A stretch of DNA of 64,000 nt, taken from G965197405 sp965197405. Lineage in GTDB: Bacteria; Chloroflexota; Dehalococcoidia; Lucifugimonadales; JAGWBF01. The stretch covers positions 2,914,001 to 2,978,000 of the forward strand of contig OZ240206.1 in the NCBI GenBank assembly GCA_965197405.1. Direction: 5' to 3'. Of the stretch, positions 7,875 to 15,994 are shown piece by piece; positions within the stretch are counted from its first letter, which is position 1, and every line of letters begins with the position of its first letter. A program made the translations under genes and the position numbers. A model generated the notes under the pieces. The model saw only the letters and a program-made list of their open reading frames with translations, made no database searches and was not told the DNA's origin.

Positions 7875-10800
7875 TTATGATGTAGCCCTGGCCCGCTCAA
7901 TAGCCTCGACCGCCCTCTCCAGTTCCCGGTCGGGATTGCGGAACCAATCAGTGCTCCAGATACGGTGCAATTTCCAACCGAGGCCCCGCAGCACCTGCTC
8001 CCGCAGCCGATCGCGGTCGCGGGCCGAGCGGGAACTGTGGTATGAAGCCCCGTCGCACTCGATGCCGATGATATACCGGCCCGGCTGTCCCGGGTTGACG
8101 ATACCGATGTCTATGAATTTCCCCGCCGAGGCGACTTCCTGACGCACCGAGTAGCCGCGCTCTTCAAGCCGCCTCGCAACCGCCTGCTGAAAGGGCGAGT
8201 CCACGTCGGAATCGCCCTTGTAGGGAACGTCCCCAGGCATCACCCCCGTCTCCGCGTAGGCAAGAAACGTCTTCAGCGCCCGCACCCCGAAGGCCTTGGT
8301 GCGGTCGAGGTCAATATCGTCGGCGCGCAAGTTGGTGAACACGTGGCACTGCTGTTTCGCACGGGTAATGAGGACGTTCAGCCGCCGTTCCCCGCCTGCA
8401 CCGTTGATTGGTCCAAAGTTCATAGAGACCTGCCCGTTTGCGTCACGCCCGTAGCCGATGCTGATAAAGATGACATCGCGCTCATCACCTTGCACGTTCT
8501 CCAGGTTCTTGACGAAAAAGGGCTCGTCGGGGTGGGCCGCGAAAAAGTCCTCATTGGAGGCATCTTGCCGGCGGAGCATTTCCAGCCGGTCCTGAATCGC
8601 TTGAGACTGTGGCAGGCTGAATGCGGCCACGCCCAAGGACAGATCCGGGCTGTGGGCGGCGTGTTCCATCACCGCTTGGGCGACGGCCTCGGCCTCCTGC
8701 CGGTTGGTGCGGCTCCGGCCGCGGTCGAATACGGTATCGGGAAGGTAATGCCAGCGTAGCCCGGTGGCCTCGCGCCCGGAGTCCGGGCTGGGAAACACCA
8801 CCAGGTTATTGTTGTAAAACTCCCGGTTGGATACGGCGATGAGCGACTCGTGACGGCTGCGGTAATGCCAGCGGAGCTGCCGCGACGGAGCGCCCCGGGA
8901 GCTGAACAGCCCCAGGATGCTTTCGATACCTGTCACCACGCTTTCGTCCGCATCGTCGTCAGCGTCGTCAGACTGGGCAGCGCGGTCAAAGAAACTGGTG
9001 GGCGGCAGTTGCCTGCTGTCGCCCACTACCACAGCCCTCTGCCCGCGCAGCAGCGAGCCAAGAGCATCCACCGGCCTCACCTGGCTTGCTTCGTCGAATA
9101 TAGTCAGGTCGAACTTGACGCTGCCCGGCGCCAGATAAGTCGCAATGGAGAGGGGACTCATCATGAAGACGGGCTTTAGCTCCTGGATGACCTCGCCGGC
9201 TTGCGCCACCAGCTGCCGGATGGGTTTATGCCTGCTTTTCTTTTCGATTTCGCGCCGCAAGACCCGTAGCTGTTCCTGCCGGCGGCGCACGGACGCAGCT
9301 TCGTAATCAGCTGCCCCGTCGTTTTCCGAGTCCGAGGCGCGAACCCGGACCAATTGCCGGGGGAGGTCGTTGACGCGGGCAGGGCCTTCGAGGTGGGCCA
9401 TGACGACGCGGCTGAGATTGTGTCCCAAGGATTGCCGGTCCAGTTCCTTGAACCTCTCGATGCGACCTTCGTGTACCTGGCCGTCGAAGTTCCGTAGGGA
9501 CGTCCACTCGGCGAAGGCAGTTTCAACGATGCTCTCGTACCAAGCTCGCTTGAACCATCCGGTCAGGGACGCTGCGGCGTTGGGATGCTGCTCCGCGATG
9601 GTAGCCACCTGGCCCAGTCCTTCCCGCAAGGCAGCGTCGGCCCCGTTGTTGAATCCAATGATGTCTTGGATTTCCGTGAGCCTGCCGGCCCACTCATTAA
9701 CCACGCGCCGCTGTTCGGAAAAGGGAAGGCCGATTAACCCGCCGGAATTACTGAACCGCACCTTGTCGGCCATATCCAGCGCGGACAGCAAGTCTCCGGC
9801 GGAATTAAGGTATGCGTCCAAAGCTCTGGTGACTTTATCCGTGGTCCTGGCTAGCTCCACACTTTGCCCTACCCCTGGAGAGGGGGGTTGAGAGATGTCG
9901 CGATTGGCGTTTGTCCGGCTTTGCAGTGCGCGAACGACATCGGGGGAGACGCGACCTGCGGACACTTCATCCTGCAACTCCAGCCACCAATGGACGACGG
10001 GGGCCACGGCGTCCCAATCGCTGTTGTATCCGGCCCATCGTGCGCCCAGAGCTACCGCCCCCGGGAATTTGCTCCCGGACTCGCTATCGCCCAATTCCGC
10101 CCGCAATTGCTGCTCCGCCCGGATGGCGTCAATCAGCTTGATTTGCCGGTCAACATGGCTGGGCAATTCGCCGGTCAGCAATGCAGCCAGCTGCCGACGG
10201 GCCTGCCGGTAGCTGGAGGAGAACAGACGCCCAAAGAAACTGCGCCCGGTGGTGTTCAGCACTTGCCGCACTTGTCGAAGGTCAGTATCCCAAGCCTCCG
10301 GCAACAGAGAGGAATCATGTTCCGCACGTATGCGCTGCCACCGGAGGCCTTTGGTTACCAACTCCTTTATGTGCTCGGGGAAAGACTGCCACTGCGACGT
10401 CCGCAGATTGAGACCGCTAAGGTCGGGGGCACGAGCGACGTGCCCGGCGGTATCCACAAGGGCGGACGCCTTCGCCATAAAATCAGGAGCGTCGGCCGGA
10501 CGGTCCAGGTGCAGGTCGTCGGCCAGTTCGCCGGACGAACCGGCCAGGGTTTCCAGGGCGCGCCCCGCTGCTTCTACCTGTTCCGACAAGGATGCCTGAC
10601 TGGCAGGCAACAGGCTGCGGAGACAGCATCCCCAGAAGGGATGCTGATTGGGAACGCCGGTGCGCTGCAGCCGAAGCCGAAGCTCGTCTACAACCTCTCG
10701 CTTGCGTTTGAAATCATCGCCGGTCCAGCCGTGCATCTCGGAATCCGGGCCGGTTATCTGCTCCCAGGAGATGGGGTTCCCGTCTCCCTCCATCGTGGAG

Positions 10801-12278
10801 CGAAGAGCCAACAATTCCCCGAAGGCTTCGTAAGGCGTGACACCGCTTCGGCCAACGGGAGTATTGACAGCGTCGGAGTAATCGTTCAGTTGACTTCTCG
10901 CCCGGCCCAAATCGTCCAAGCCGGAGCCGATCGCGTCGCGGAAATCCAATAATTGTCTTACCCTTGGAGATGCCACCCCATGCCGGAAAGAAGAGAAGAT
11001 CTTCTTCGCAACCTCGTCGTCGCGGGCTGTCTCTCGAAAGTTCAGTGTCCGGGCCAAGCTATCGAGGGTTTCCCGCTTGTTTGTCTTGTGACTGTGCAGT
11101 TCAAGACAAGTGTCGCCCAAGCCGATTATATCCAGCCGGTGCTTCACCACTTCCAGGGCAGCCATCTTCTCGGCAACGAACAAGACTCGTTTGCCCCGGG
11201 CGACGGCCTCGGCGATGATATTAGTGATGGTCTGGGACTTGCCGGTGCCCGGTGGTCCCTGTATAACCAGGTTGCGGCCCCCTGGCCCGCTGCCCAGGGC
11301 GTCGTGAATAGCGAGCGACTGGGACGAATCGGCGTCCAGCACGTGGTAGGTGTCCTGTGGGCTGAGGTAGGCGTCCAACTGGGCGTCGCCGGGTATCGCC
11401 GGAGCAGGTTCCCGAAACCCGTCGCCGAACAGGGCGTTGATTATTTCGTTTTCCGCGATACCGTCTCCATCCGGCCAGACGCTGTCATCCAGGTCTCGGT
11501 ACATCATGATTTTGTTGTAGGCGAAGAACCCCATGGCCACACTGTCCGGGTCTACACTCCACCGGGTGAGGCCGTGTTGCTCGATTTTCCCCGCGAACAG
11601 GGCGAAGTAATCGTTAATGCCGATGGTGCGGTCGGCAACCTGTTCCACTTCATCCCGTCCGGGGAGCACCAGACCAAAGTCGGTGCGGACCTTTTCGAGC
11701 AGCGACAGGTTAGCTCCGATATCCTCGCCGATGTACGACACACGAAACAGGTCGCGGATGCCCGCCCGCTCCAGCCGGGCCGGAACGAGAATGACCGGGG
11801 CGCGGCGCACCTCCTGGCTCTGGTCGGCCTCGTACCACCGCAGCATCCCCAGAGCCAGAAAAAGGGTGTTGACGCCGGTTTCCTCAATGGCGGAGTTGGC
11901 GAGCCGGTAAGTATTCAGCAGCCGCTTCTCGAGGTTTGCCGACGACTCCCCGGTCTGGAGACGGCGGTCGGTCTGGTTGGCCGCGCGGTATTGGGAAACT
12001 CCGTAATCGAGCAGCCAGGAATCCTGGCCGGCCTCCTCCGGGTGGTCTTCATACGGCCAGTCTCCGTCAGGGCCGTCGTCATCCACCTGCCCCGCCAGAA
12101 AGGACATCGTCTTTCTTTCGATCACCAGCGTGCCGAAAACCTGGGCTGCACTCTCGCCCACCATTTCGACGCCGCGTGCTCTCAGCGAACGGTAGTTCAG
12201 CAGCGGGTTGCGGAGGCTGAGGTCCAGCAGCTCTTTGCGGGATTCCTCAATGCTGCCAAGGATGGACCTGGAGGTCAT
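7875..12278 (-). CDS. DUF4011 / superfamily 1 helicase / Vsr-like nuclease protein (Hhe-type)
   Basis: 1467 residues. Residues 1-300 match DUF4011 (KELLDLSLRNPLLNYR at the start, then NTLFLALGMLRWYE). The SF1 helicase core follows: Walker A GPPGTGKS at 341-348, Walker B FDEASQ near 1061, GDSRQLPPTSFF, then motifs V/VI (NVQGDERDVIFISIGYG, LNVLITRAKQQ). A large helical insertion lies between the RecA lobes. The last ~100 residues form a Vsr/MTES_1575-like nuclease (DIGIV, IECDGASYHSS near 1406, RDRDRLREQVLRGLGW). This architecture matches, as I recall it, the single-gene Hhe antiphage system (DUF4011-helicase-Vsr). No partner gene is adjacent, which fits a stand-alone effector. Both enzymatic parts look intact. 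The defence role is inferred from homology. Confidence 0.88.
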   Translation of the reverse strand: MTSRSILGSIEESRKELLDLSLRNPLLNYRSLRARGVEMVGESAAQVFGTLVIERKTMSFLAGQVDDDGPDGDWPYEDHPEEAGQDSWLLDYGVSQYRAANQTDRRLQTGESSANLEKRLLNTYRLANSAIEETGVNTLFLALGMLRWYEADQSQEVRRAPVILVPARLERAGIRDLFRVSYIGEDIGANLSLLEKVRTDFGLVLPGRDEVEQVADRTIGINDYFALFAGKIEQHGLTRWSVDPDSVAMGFFAYNKIMMYRDLDDSVWPDGDGIAENEIINALFGDGFREPAPAIPGDAQLDAYLSPQDTYHVLDADSSQSLAIHDALGSGPGGRNLVIQGPPGTGKSQTITNIIAEAVARGKRVLFVAEKMAALEVVKHRLDIIGLGDTCLELHSHKTNKRETLDSLARTLNFRETARDDEVAKKIFSSFRHGVASPRVRQLLDFRDAIGSGLDDLGRARSQLNDYSDAVNTPVGRSGVTPYEAFGELLALRSTMEGDGNPISWEQITGPDSEMHGWTGDDFKRKREVVDELRLRLQRTGVPNQHPFWGCCLRSLLPASQASLSEQVEAAGRALETLAGSSGELADDLHLDRPADAPDFMAKASALVDTAGHVARAPDLSGLNLRTSQWQSFPEHIKELVTKGLRWQRIRAEHDSSLLPEAWDTDLRQVRQVLNTTGRSFFGRLFSSSYRQARRQLAALLTGELPSHVDRQIKLIDAIRAEQQLRAELGDSESGSKFPGAVALGARWAGYNSDWDAVAPVVHWWLELQDEVSAGRVSPDVVRALQSRTNANRDISQPPSPGVGQSVELARTTDKVTRALDAYLNSAGDLLSALDMADKVRFSNSGGLIGLPFSEQRRVVNEWAGRLTEIQDIIGFNNGADAALREGLGQVATIAEQHPNAAASLTGWFKRAWYESIVETAFAEWTSLRNFDGQVHEGRIERFKELDRQSLGHNLSRVVMAHLEGPARVNDLPRQLVRVRASDSENDGAADYEAASVRRRQEQLRVLRREIEKKSRHKPIRQLVAQAGEVIQELKPVFMMSPLSIATYLAPGSVKFDLTIFDEASQVRPVDALGSLLRGQRAVVVGDSRQLPPTSFFDRAAQSDDADDDADESVVTGIESILGLFSSRGAPSRQLRWHYRSRHESLIAVSNREFYNNNLVVFPSPDSGREATGLRWHYLPDTVFDRGRSRTNRQEAEAVAQAVMEHAAHSPDLSLGVAAFSLPQSQAIQDRLEMLRRQDASNEDFFAAHPDEPFFVKNLENVQGDERDVIFISIGYGRDANGQVSMNFGPINGAGGERRLNVLITRAKQQCHVFTNLRADDIDLDRTKAFGVRALKTFLAYAETGVMPGDVPYKGDSDVDSPFQQAVARRLEERGYSVRQEVASAGKFIDIGIVNPGQPGRYIIGIECDGASYHSSRSARDRDRLREQVLRGLGWKLHRIWSTDWFRNPDRELERAVEAIERARATS

Positions 12279-12366
12279 ACCTGCTCACTCGTACGGGGAA
12301 TCCAGGCTGGTCAGTGGCCGATAGTGGCACTATAATGGATTCAACGGGCGCGGTCAATTCCGCTTC

Positions 12367-12395
12367 TTGACACTGTGGAGGCCCGAACATATCAT
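12367..12395 (+). promoter_or_regulatory. sigma70-type promoter for the ferritin-like gene
   Basis: A perfect -35 box TTGACA (12367-12372) is followed after 17 bp by TATCAT (12390-12395, 5/6 match to TATAAT). Transcription would begin near 12402, giving a leader of about 70 nt before the ATG at 12472. It points away from the divergent helicase gene. Confidence 0.6.
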
Positions 12396-12471
12396 GGTCT
12401 CAATCCGGCTGGGTATCTTGCACAGGGTTTGGCGCGCGAGTACGCGTCAGCCCATCAGGAGGTAAGGAAGT

Positions 12472-13128
12472 ATGACGGGAGAAGAGTTTTGCAGGGAGTT
12501 GGAAGGGGTGGTTTACGCTTCGCTGGACCGTATCACGGGCGTTTCCGCCGCGCACGATCCTGCGCCTGACATTACGATAGCGTCTATGTTGATAGGCGCC
12601 CTCAAGAACGAGATTGAAGCCTCTGAAGAGGCGGCTCTCTGGATGGGCGCCACTCCCGAAATAGACGTGAAGCTGGCCCTGGCCCGCCAGTGCGGCGACG
12701 AGGCCAAGCACTACCGCCTCATCGAGGAGCGCCTGCGGGAGATGGGGCATGACACCTCGACCATCAATCCACTGGCTGAAGGCTACACACCCATGTTCCA
12801 GTACCTTGAGAGCCTGCAAACTACCGTGGAGCGGGTGGCCGCGGGCCAGTTCACCCGTGAAGGCCTGGCCAAGGGGCGCAACCAGGTGTTCATTGACTAC
12901 TGCAAGGCCAGGGGAGATGCGGAGACAGCGAAGCTGTACGAGGAGATAATCCAGCCTGACGAGAGCTATCACCATGAGCTGGGGCGCACCCTGCTCCCCA
13001 AGTACGCCGACACTCCGGAGAAGCAGCAGCTTGCGAAGGACGCTGCCCTGAAGACGCTGCAGCTGGCCGAAGAGCTCCAGGAGATAGCCCGCCTCCGCAG
13101 AGGCATGTCACGTGCCCCCGGCTGCTAA
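12472..13128 (+). CDS. ferritin-like di-iron protein
   Basis: 218 residues, mostly helical, with two ExxH motifs typical of ferritin-like di-iron proteins: E77-H80 (GDEAKHYRLI) and E164-H167 (PDESYHHELG). Carboxylates for the first and third helices are available in NEIEASEEAALW and in the ERVAAGQFTREGL region. AGGAGG precedes the ATG closely. No haem or rubredoxin motif is seen. Candidates are an iron-storage/peroxide-scavenging protein or an oxygenase-type di-iron protein; sequence alone does not decide. It is a single-gene unit with its own promoter, followed by MITE-like repeats. Confidence 0.75.
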   Translation: MTGEEFCRELEGVVYASLDRITGVSAAHDPAPDITIASMLIGALKNEIEASEEAALWMGATPEIDVKLALARQCGDEAKHYRLIEERLREMGHDTSTINPLAEGYTPMFQYLESLQTTVERVAAGQFTREGLAKGRNQVFIDYCKARGDAETAKLYEEIIQPDESYHHELGRTLLPKYADTPEKQQLAKDAALKTLQLAEELQEIARLRRGMSRAPGC

Positions 13129-13165
13129 GCGGGTCGCGCCCCTGCCTGTGGAATGTCCTCCAGGT

Positions 13166-13347
13166 CTTTCAATTCTCGACGCCAGGTGAATGCAGGCCCC
13201 CGCCGCGTGTCATTGCCATGAAAATAGGCTGCACCCCCTCTCATGTCATTCCGAGCGTAGCGAGGAATCTAAAATGCTTGGATAGCAGCACATCTAAGAA
13301 GGCAAGGACTTTAGACCCCTCGCTCCGCTCGGGGTGACAATTGAAAG
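13166..13347. repeat. MITE-like palindromic repeat, copy C (best-defined ends)
   Basis: About 182 bp bounded by CTTTCAATT (13166) and AATTGAAAG (13347), a terminal inverted repeat that extends outward as CCAGG / CCTGG. Inside are TCTCGACGCCAGGTGAATGC, GTCATTCCGAGCGTAGC with GAGGAATCTAAAA, and on the other arm TTTAGACCCCTCGCTCCG. The interior GCTTGGATAGCAGCAC recurs inverted in copy G (61243-61388). Copies C and D fill the 509-base gap before the beta-propeller gene; no gene was seen there. Confidence 0.8.
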
Positions 13348-13416
13348 GCCCTGGGATGCCCCCGACCTCATTATATATAATACGTATCGCCAGCTTCCCG
13401 ATGGCGTTCCCAGGGT

Positions 13417-13588
13417 TGTTTAATTCTCGACGTTACCTGTCTGCCCTGCTTGCAGCAGGCAGGCCCCCACCGCGCGTTATTCCGAACGGAGCAAAGCGGA
13501 GTGAGGAATCTAAAATATCTCACGGCGGAACAACGCCCAGCAAGAGGATTTTAGACCCTTCGCTGTCGCTCAGGGTGACAATGAAAGG
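13417..13588. repeat. MITE-like palindromic repeat, copy D
   Basis: Starts at TTTAATTCTCGACG, passes a CTGCCTGCTTGCAGCAGGCAGG-like inverted repeat, then TTATTCCGAACGGAGC with GAGGAATCTAAAA, and ends TTTAGACCCTTCGC...GGGTGACAATGAAAG. It lies 70 bp from copy C in the same orientation. Its interior does not match the other copies. Confidence 0.75.
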
Positions 13589-13637
13589 TCCCTCTCGACG
13601 GCGTTGCGCTCCTTTGCGTGAGCACGCCCTAATGAGG

Positions 13638-14726
13638 TCATTCGCCCGGACCAGGTTGCCCGGCCTCCCCGATGGCGTAGAGCTTGCCATCGTATGAGCC
13701 TACGTACATGGTCCCGTCGGACCTTATGGCGGGGCATGAGTCGGCCAGGTTGCCTATCGCGAAGCTCCACTTGAGGGTGCCGTCGGGGTTGACGGCGTAG
13801 AGGTTGCCTTGGTCTGAGCCTATGTATATGGTTCCGTCTCCCCCCACGACCGGGGAGGAGGAGAGGATGATAGCGTCGTTCTTGAAGCCCCACTTTATAG
13901 AGCCGTCGGGGCTGATCGCGTAGAGCTTGTCGTCATTTGCGGCCACGTATATCGTGCCGTCTGCCGCTATAGCCGGGGCCACGATGTTCCCTACCCGCAG
14001 GCTCCAATTCAAAGCCCCACCGGGGCTGACAGCGTAGAGCCATTTGTCCTCGGCCCCCACGTAGACGGTGTCGTCGGCCCCTATGGCCGGCGAGGAAGAG
14101 ATGCTGCCCCCCGTTGCGAAGCTCCACTTGAGGGTCCCGCCCGCGTTGACGGCATACAGGCTCTTATCGGAGGAGCCGACGTAGATGGCTCCATGGGTCG
14201 CTACGGCAGGCGATGAGCGGACGAAGCCGGTGGTGGCAAAGCTCCACTCCGGAGTCCCGTCGGGGTGGATGGCGTAGAGACTCCCGTCATAAGACCCCAC
14301 GTACACAGCGCCATCCACGCCTATAGCCGGCGATGAGTAGATAGTCTGACCGGTTGCGAGGCTCCACTTGAGCGTTCCATCAGGGTTGACCGCGTAGATA
14401 CTGTTGTCCCGGGACCCCACGTAAACAATGCCGTCAGCTCCTATGGCGGGCGAGGAGTTGATGGCCTGCCCGGTGGCGAAGCTCCACTTGAGCGTGCCGT
14501 CGGGGTTGATGGCATAGAGGTTCTTGTCCCTCGAACCGACGTAGATGGTGCCGTCCTCCCCTATGACCGGCGAGGAGTATATGGCCTGCCCCGTGGCGAA
14601 GCTCCACTTCTCCTCTGGCACTTGGGGGCCGGCGAAAGAGGACCTCGCCGTGTGTTGCAGGTCGTGCCGGAACATCGGCCAGGGAGTGTTGGCAGTCCCG
14701 CGAAGACCCTTGCTCTTTGTGGCCAT
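13638..14726 (-). CDS. PQQ-type beta-propeller repeat protein
   Basis: 362 residues made of eight near-identical blades of about 40 residues, each ending in the pattern SSPAIGADGTIYVGS...LYAVNPDG and starting TLKWSFATG. The N-terminal PWPMFRHDLQHTARS is the usual lead-in of WD40-like PQQ repeat proteins. There is no signal peptide, transmembrane segment or catalytic residue of a quinoprotein dehydrogenase, so it is more likely a binding or scaffold propeller than an enzyme. The ATG at 14726 has GGAGG seven bases upstream. It ends the minus-strand group with the monooxygenase gene 22 bp upstream. Blade similarity is visible at the DNA level, suggesting recent blade duplication. Confidence 0.85.
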   Translation of the reverse strand: MATKSKGLRGTANTPWPMFRHDLQHTARSSFAGPQVPEEKWSFATGQAIYSSPVIGEDGTIYVGSRDKNLYAINPDGTLKWSFATGQAINSSPAIGADGIVYVGSRDNSIYAVNPDGTLKWSLATGQTIYSSPAIGVDGAVYVGSYDGSLYAIHPDGTPEWSFATTGFVRSSPAVATHGAIYVGSSDKSLYAVNAGGTLKWSFATGGSISSSPAIGADDTVYVGAEDKWLYAVSPGGALNWSLRVGNIVAPAIAADGTIYVAANDDKLYAISPDGSIKWGFKNDAIILSSSPVVGGDGTIYIGSDQGNLYAVNPDGTLKWSFAIGNLADSCPAIRSDGTMYVGSYDGKLYAIGEAGQPGPGE

Positions 14727-14748
14727 GACTTACCTCCGATTGCTCAGG

Positions 14749-15774
14749 CTATCGCTCAGGCGTAGCCTTCTTGAAATGGGGCAGGACATGCTCTCCCATC
14801 ATCTCCAGCACGCGGTAGGCGTGGTACGCTTCCATCCCCGGCCACCAGACGCGAAAGATGAAATGGTTGGCCCCGAGACGCCGGTGGTGCTCCTCTATCT
14901 GGTGGACGACCTCTTCCACGTCGCCCAGTATAAACCGGTCCCGGGCCAGCTCCTCGAAAGGGACCTGAAAGCTCTCCTGGCCGGGAAGGGCCTTGTCCTG
15001 GCCCCAGTCGGCGTAAGCCTGGTACTTGGCCTCCAGGTAAGGTTGCGCTACCTTGATTGCCTCTTCTCGTGTCCGGGCCACGTGCAACTCTTTGGTGATG
15101 GGTATCTCTTCGGGCGTTGGATTCCCGCCCTCCGCGAGGCCTTCCCTGTATAGCGTTATCTGGCGGTCGAGGGTGCTGAGGGTAGCGTGGGGATTGATAT
15201 ACCAGGGATAGCCCAGCAACCCGGCCCGGCTGATGACCGCGTCGTTGTTGGCGGCAATCCAGATGGGGGGATAGGGCTTTTGGACGGGGCGTATAGTGCA
15301 CACGGCGTCCTTCAGGTGGAAATGCTTGCCCTCGAAGCTCACCTCGTCCTCTGTCCACAGCCTCTTTATCAGTTCCAGGGACTCGAGAAAGCGCCCGACA
15401 CGATGCCGGCGCTCCACGTTGAAGGCCTCATACTCGATGTCCCGGTATCCAAGTCCGATTCCGAAGACCACACGCCCCTCGCTGATGACGTCCAGGGAAG
15501 CGACGTTCTCCGCCACCTCCACCGGGCTGTAGAGAGGAAGCAGCAGCACGGAGAGGACCAGACGCATGTCTCCGGAATCGCTGGCAAGGCGGGCCAGCAG
15601 GGGTATTATCTGGAGGTTCTGGTAAGGAGGAGACAAGTAATGCTGCCCACACGAAATAGAGTCGAAACCGGCGTCGCGCGCCAGGCGTGTCATCTCGACC
15701 GTCTCCCGAAACCTCTTGATTGGCGAGTCCGTAGTGGGGTGTTGGGGCATGACCATCACGCCGAACTTAATCAA
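14749..15774 (-). CDS. luciferase-like (LLM) flavin-dependent monooxygenase
   Basis: 341 residues with the TIM-barrel fold of bacterial luciferase-like monooxygenases: FGVMVMPQHPT at the N-terminus, DSISCGQHYLSPP, RLVLSVLLLPLYSPVEVAE, and GRVVFGIGLGYRDIEYEAF. The start is TTG at 15774, supported by AAAGGAGG nine bases upstream. Relatives use FMNH2 or F420H2 to oxidise varied substrates; the cofactor cannot be assigned by eye. A flavin reductase is encoded about 4 kb upstream on the same strand (19858-20343) and could supply reduced FMN, but the ABC exporter gene lies between, so the link is weak. Confidence 0.88.
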   Translation of the reverse strand: MIKFGVMVMPQHPTTDSPIKRFRETVEMTRLARDAGFDSISCGQHYLSPPYQNLQIIPLLARLASDSGDMRLVLSVLLLPLYSPVEVAENVASLDVISEGRVVFGIGLGYRDIEYEAFNVERRHRVGRFLESLELIKRLWTEDEVSFEGKHFHLKDAVCTIRPVQKPYPPIWIAANNDAVISRAGLLGYPWYINPHATLSTLDRQITLYREGLAEGGNPTPEEIPITKELHVARTREEAIKVAQPYLEAKYQAYADWGQDKALPGQESFQVPFEELARDRFILGDVEEVVHQIEEHHRRLGANHFIFRVWWPGMEAYHAYRVLEMMGEHVLPHFKKATPER

Positions 15775-15859
15775 GGTGGCGTACCTCCTTTCTATCCGTC
15801 TCTATGGGTCTGCAATAATCATTGAGGGCCGATGCTGGGACTGTTCTAGGGTGAAAGGG

Positions 15860-15918
15860 CATTTATATGAAAATACTCACCCGTCTTTCCCGCGAAAGCG
15901 GGAGTGACGAAGAAAGGA
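15860..15918. repeat. small GCGAAAGC-type hairpin repeat
   Basis: In the 220-bp gap between the ABC exporter and the monooxygenase. CCCGC-GAAA-GCGGG (15889-15902) forms a tetraloop hairpin followed by AGTGACGAAG. Related sequence (CCCGC-TTTC-GCGGG and GGTGACG) occurs at 50268-50285, and a degenerate form at 20773-20796, so this is a second dispersed repeat type, distinct from the ATTCCGAGCG family. Confidence 0.5.
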
Positions 15919-15994
15919 TTATCCTAGCACAGGACACTACGAGCGGCCCTCAGATAGTTCACGAGAACCGAAAGACTCTGACAGTTGACACAGC

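Noticed and set aside
13166..13588. Two adjacent repeats as a composite transposon
   Set aside because: Only 70 bp without a gene lie between copies C and D, and they are in the same orientation with different interiors.
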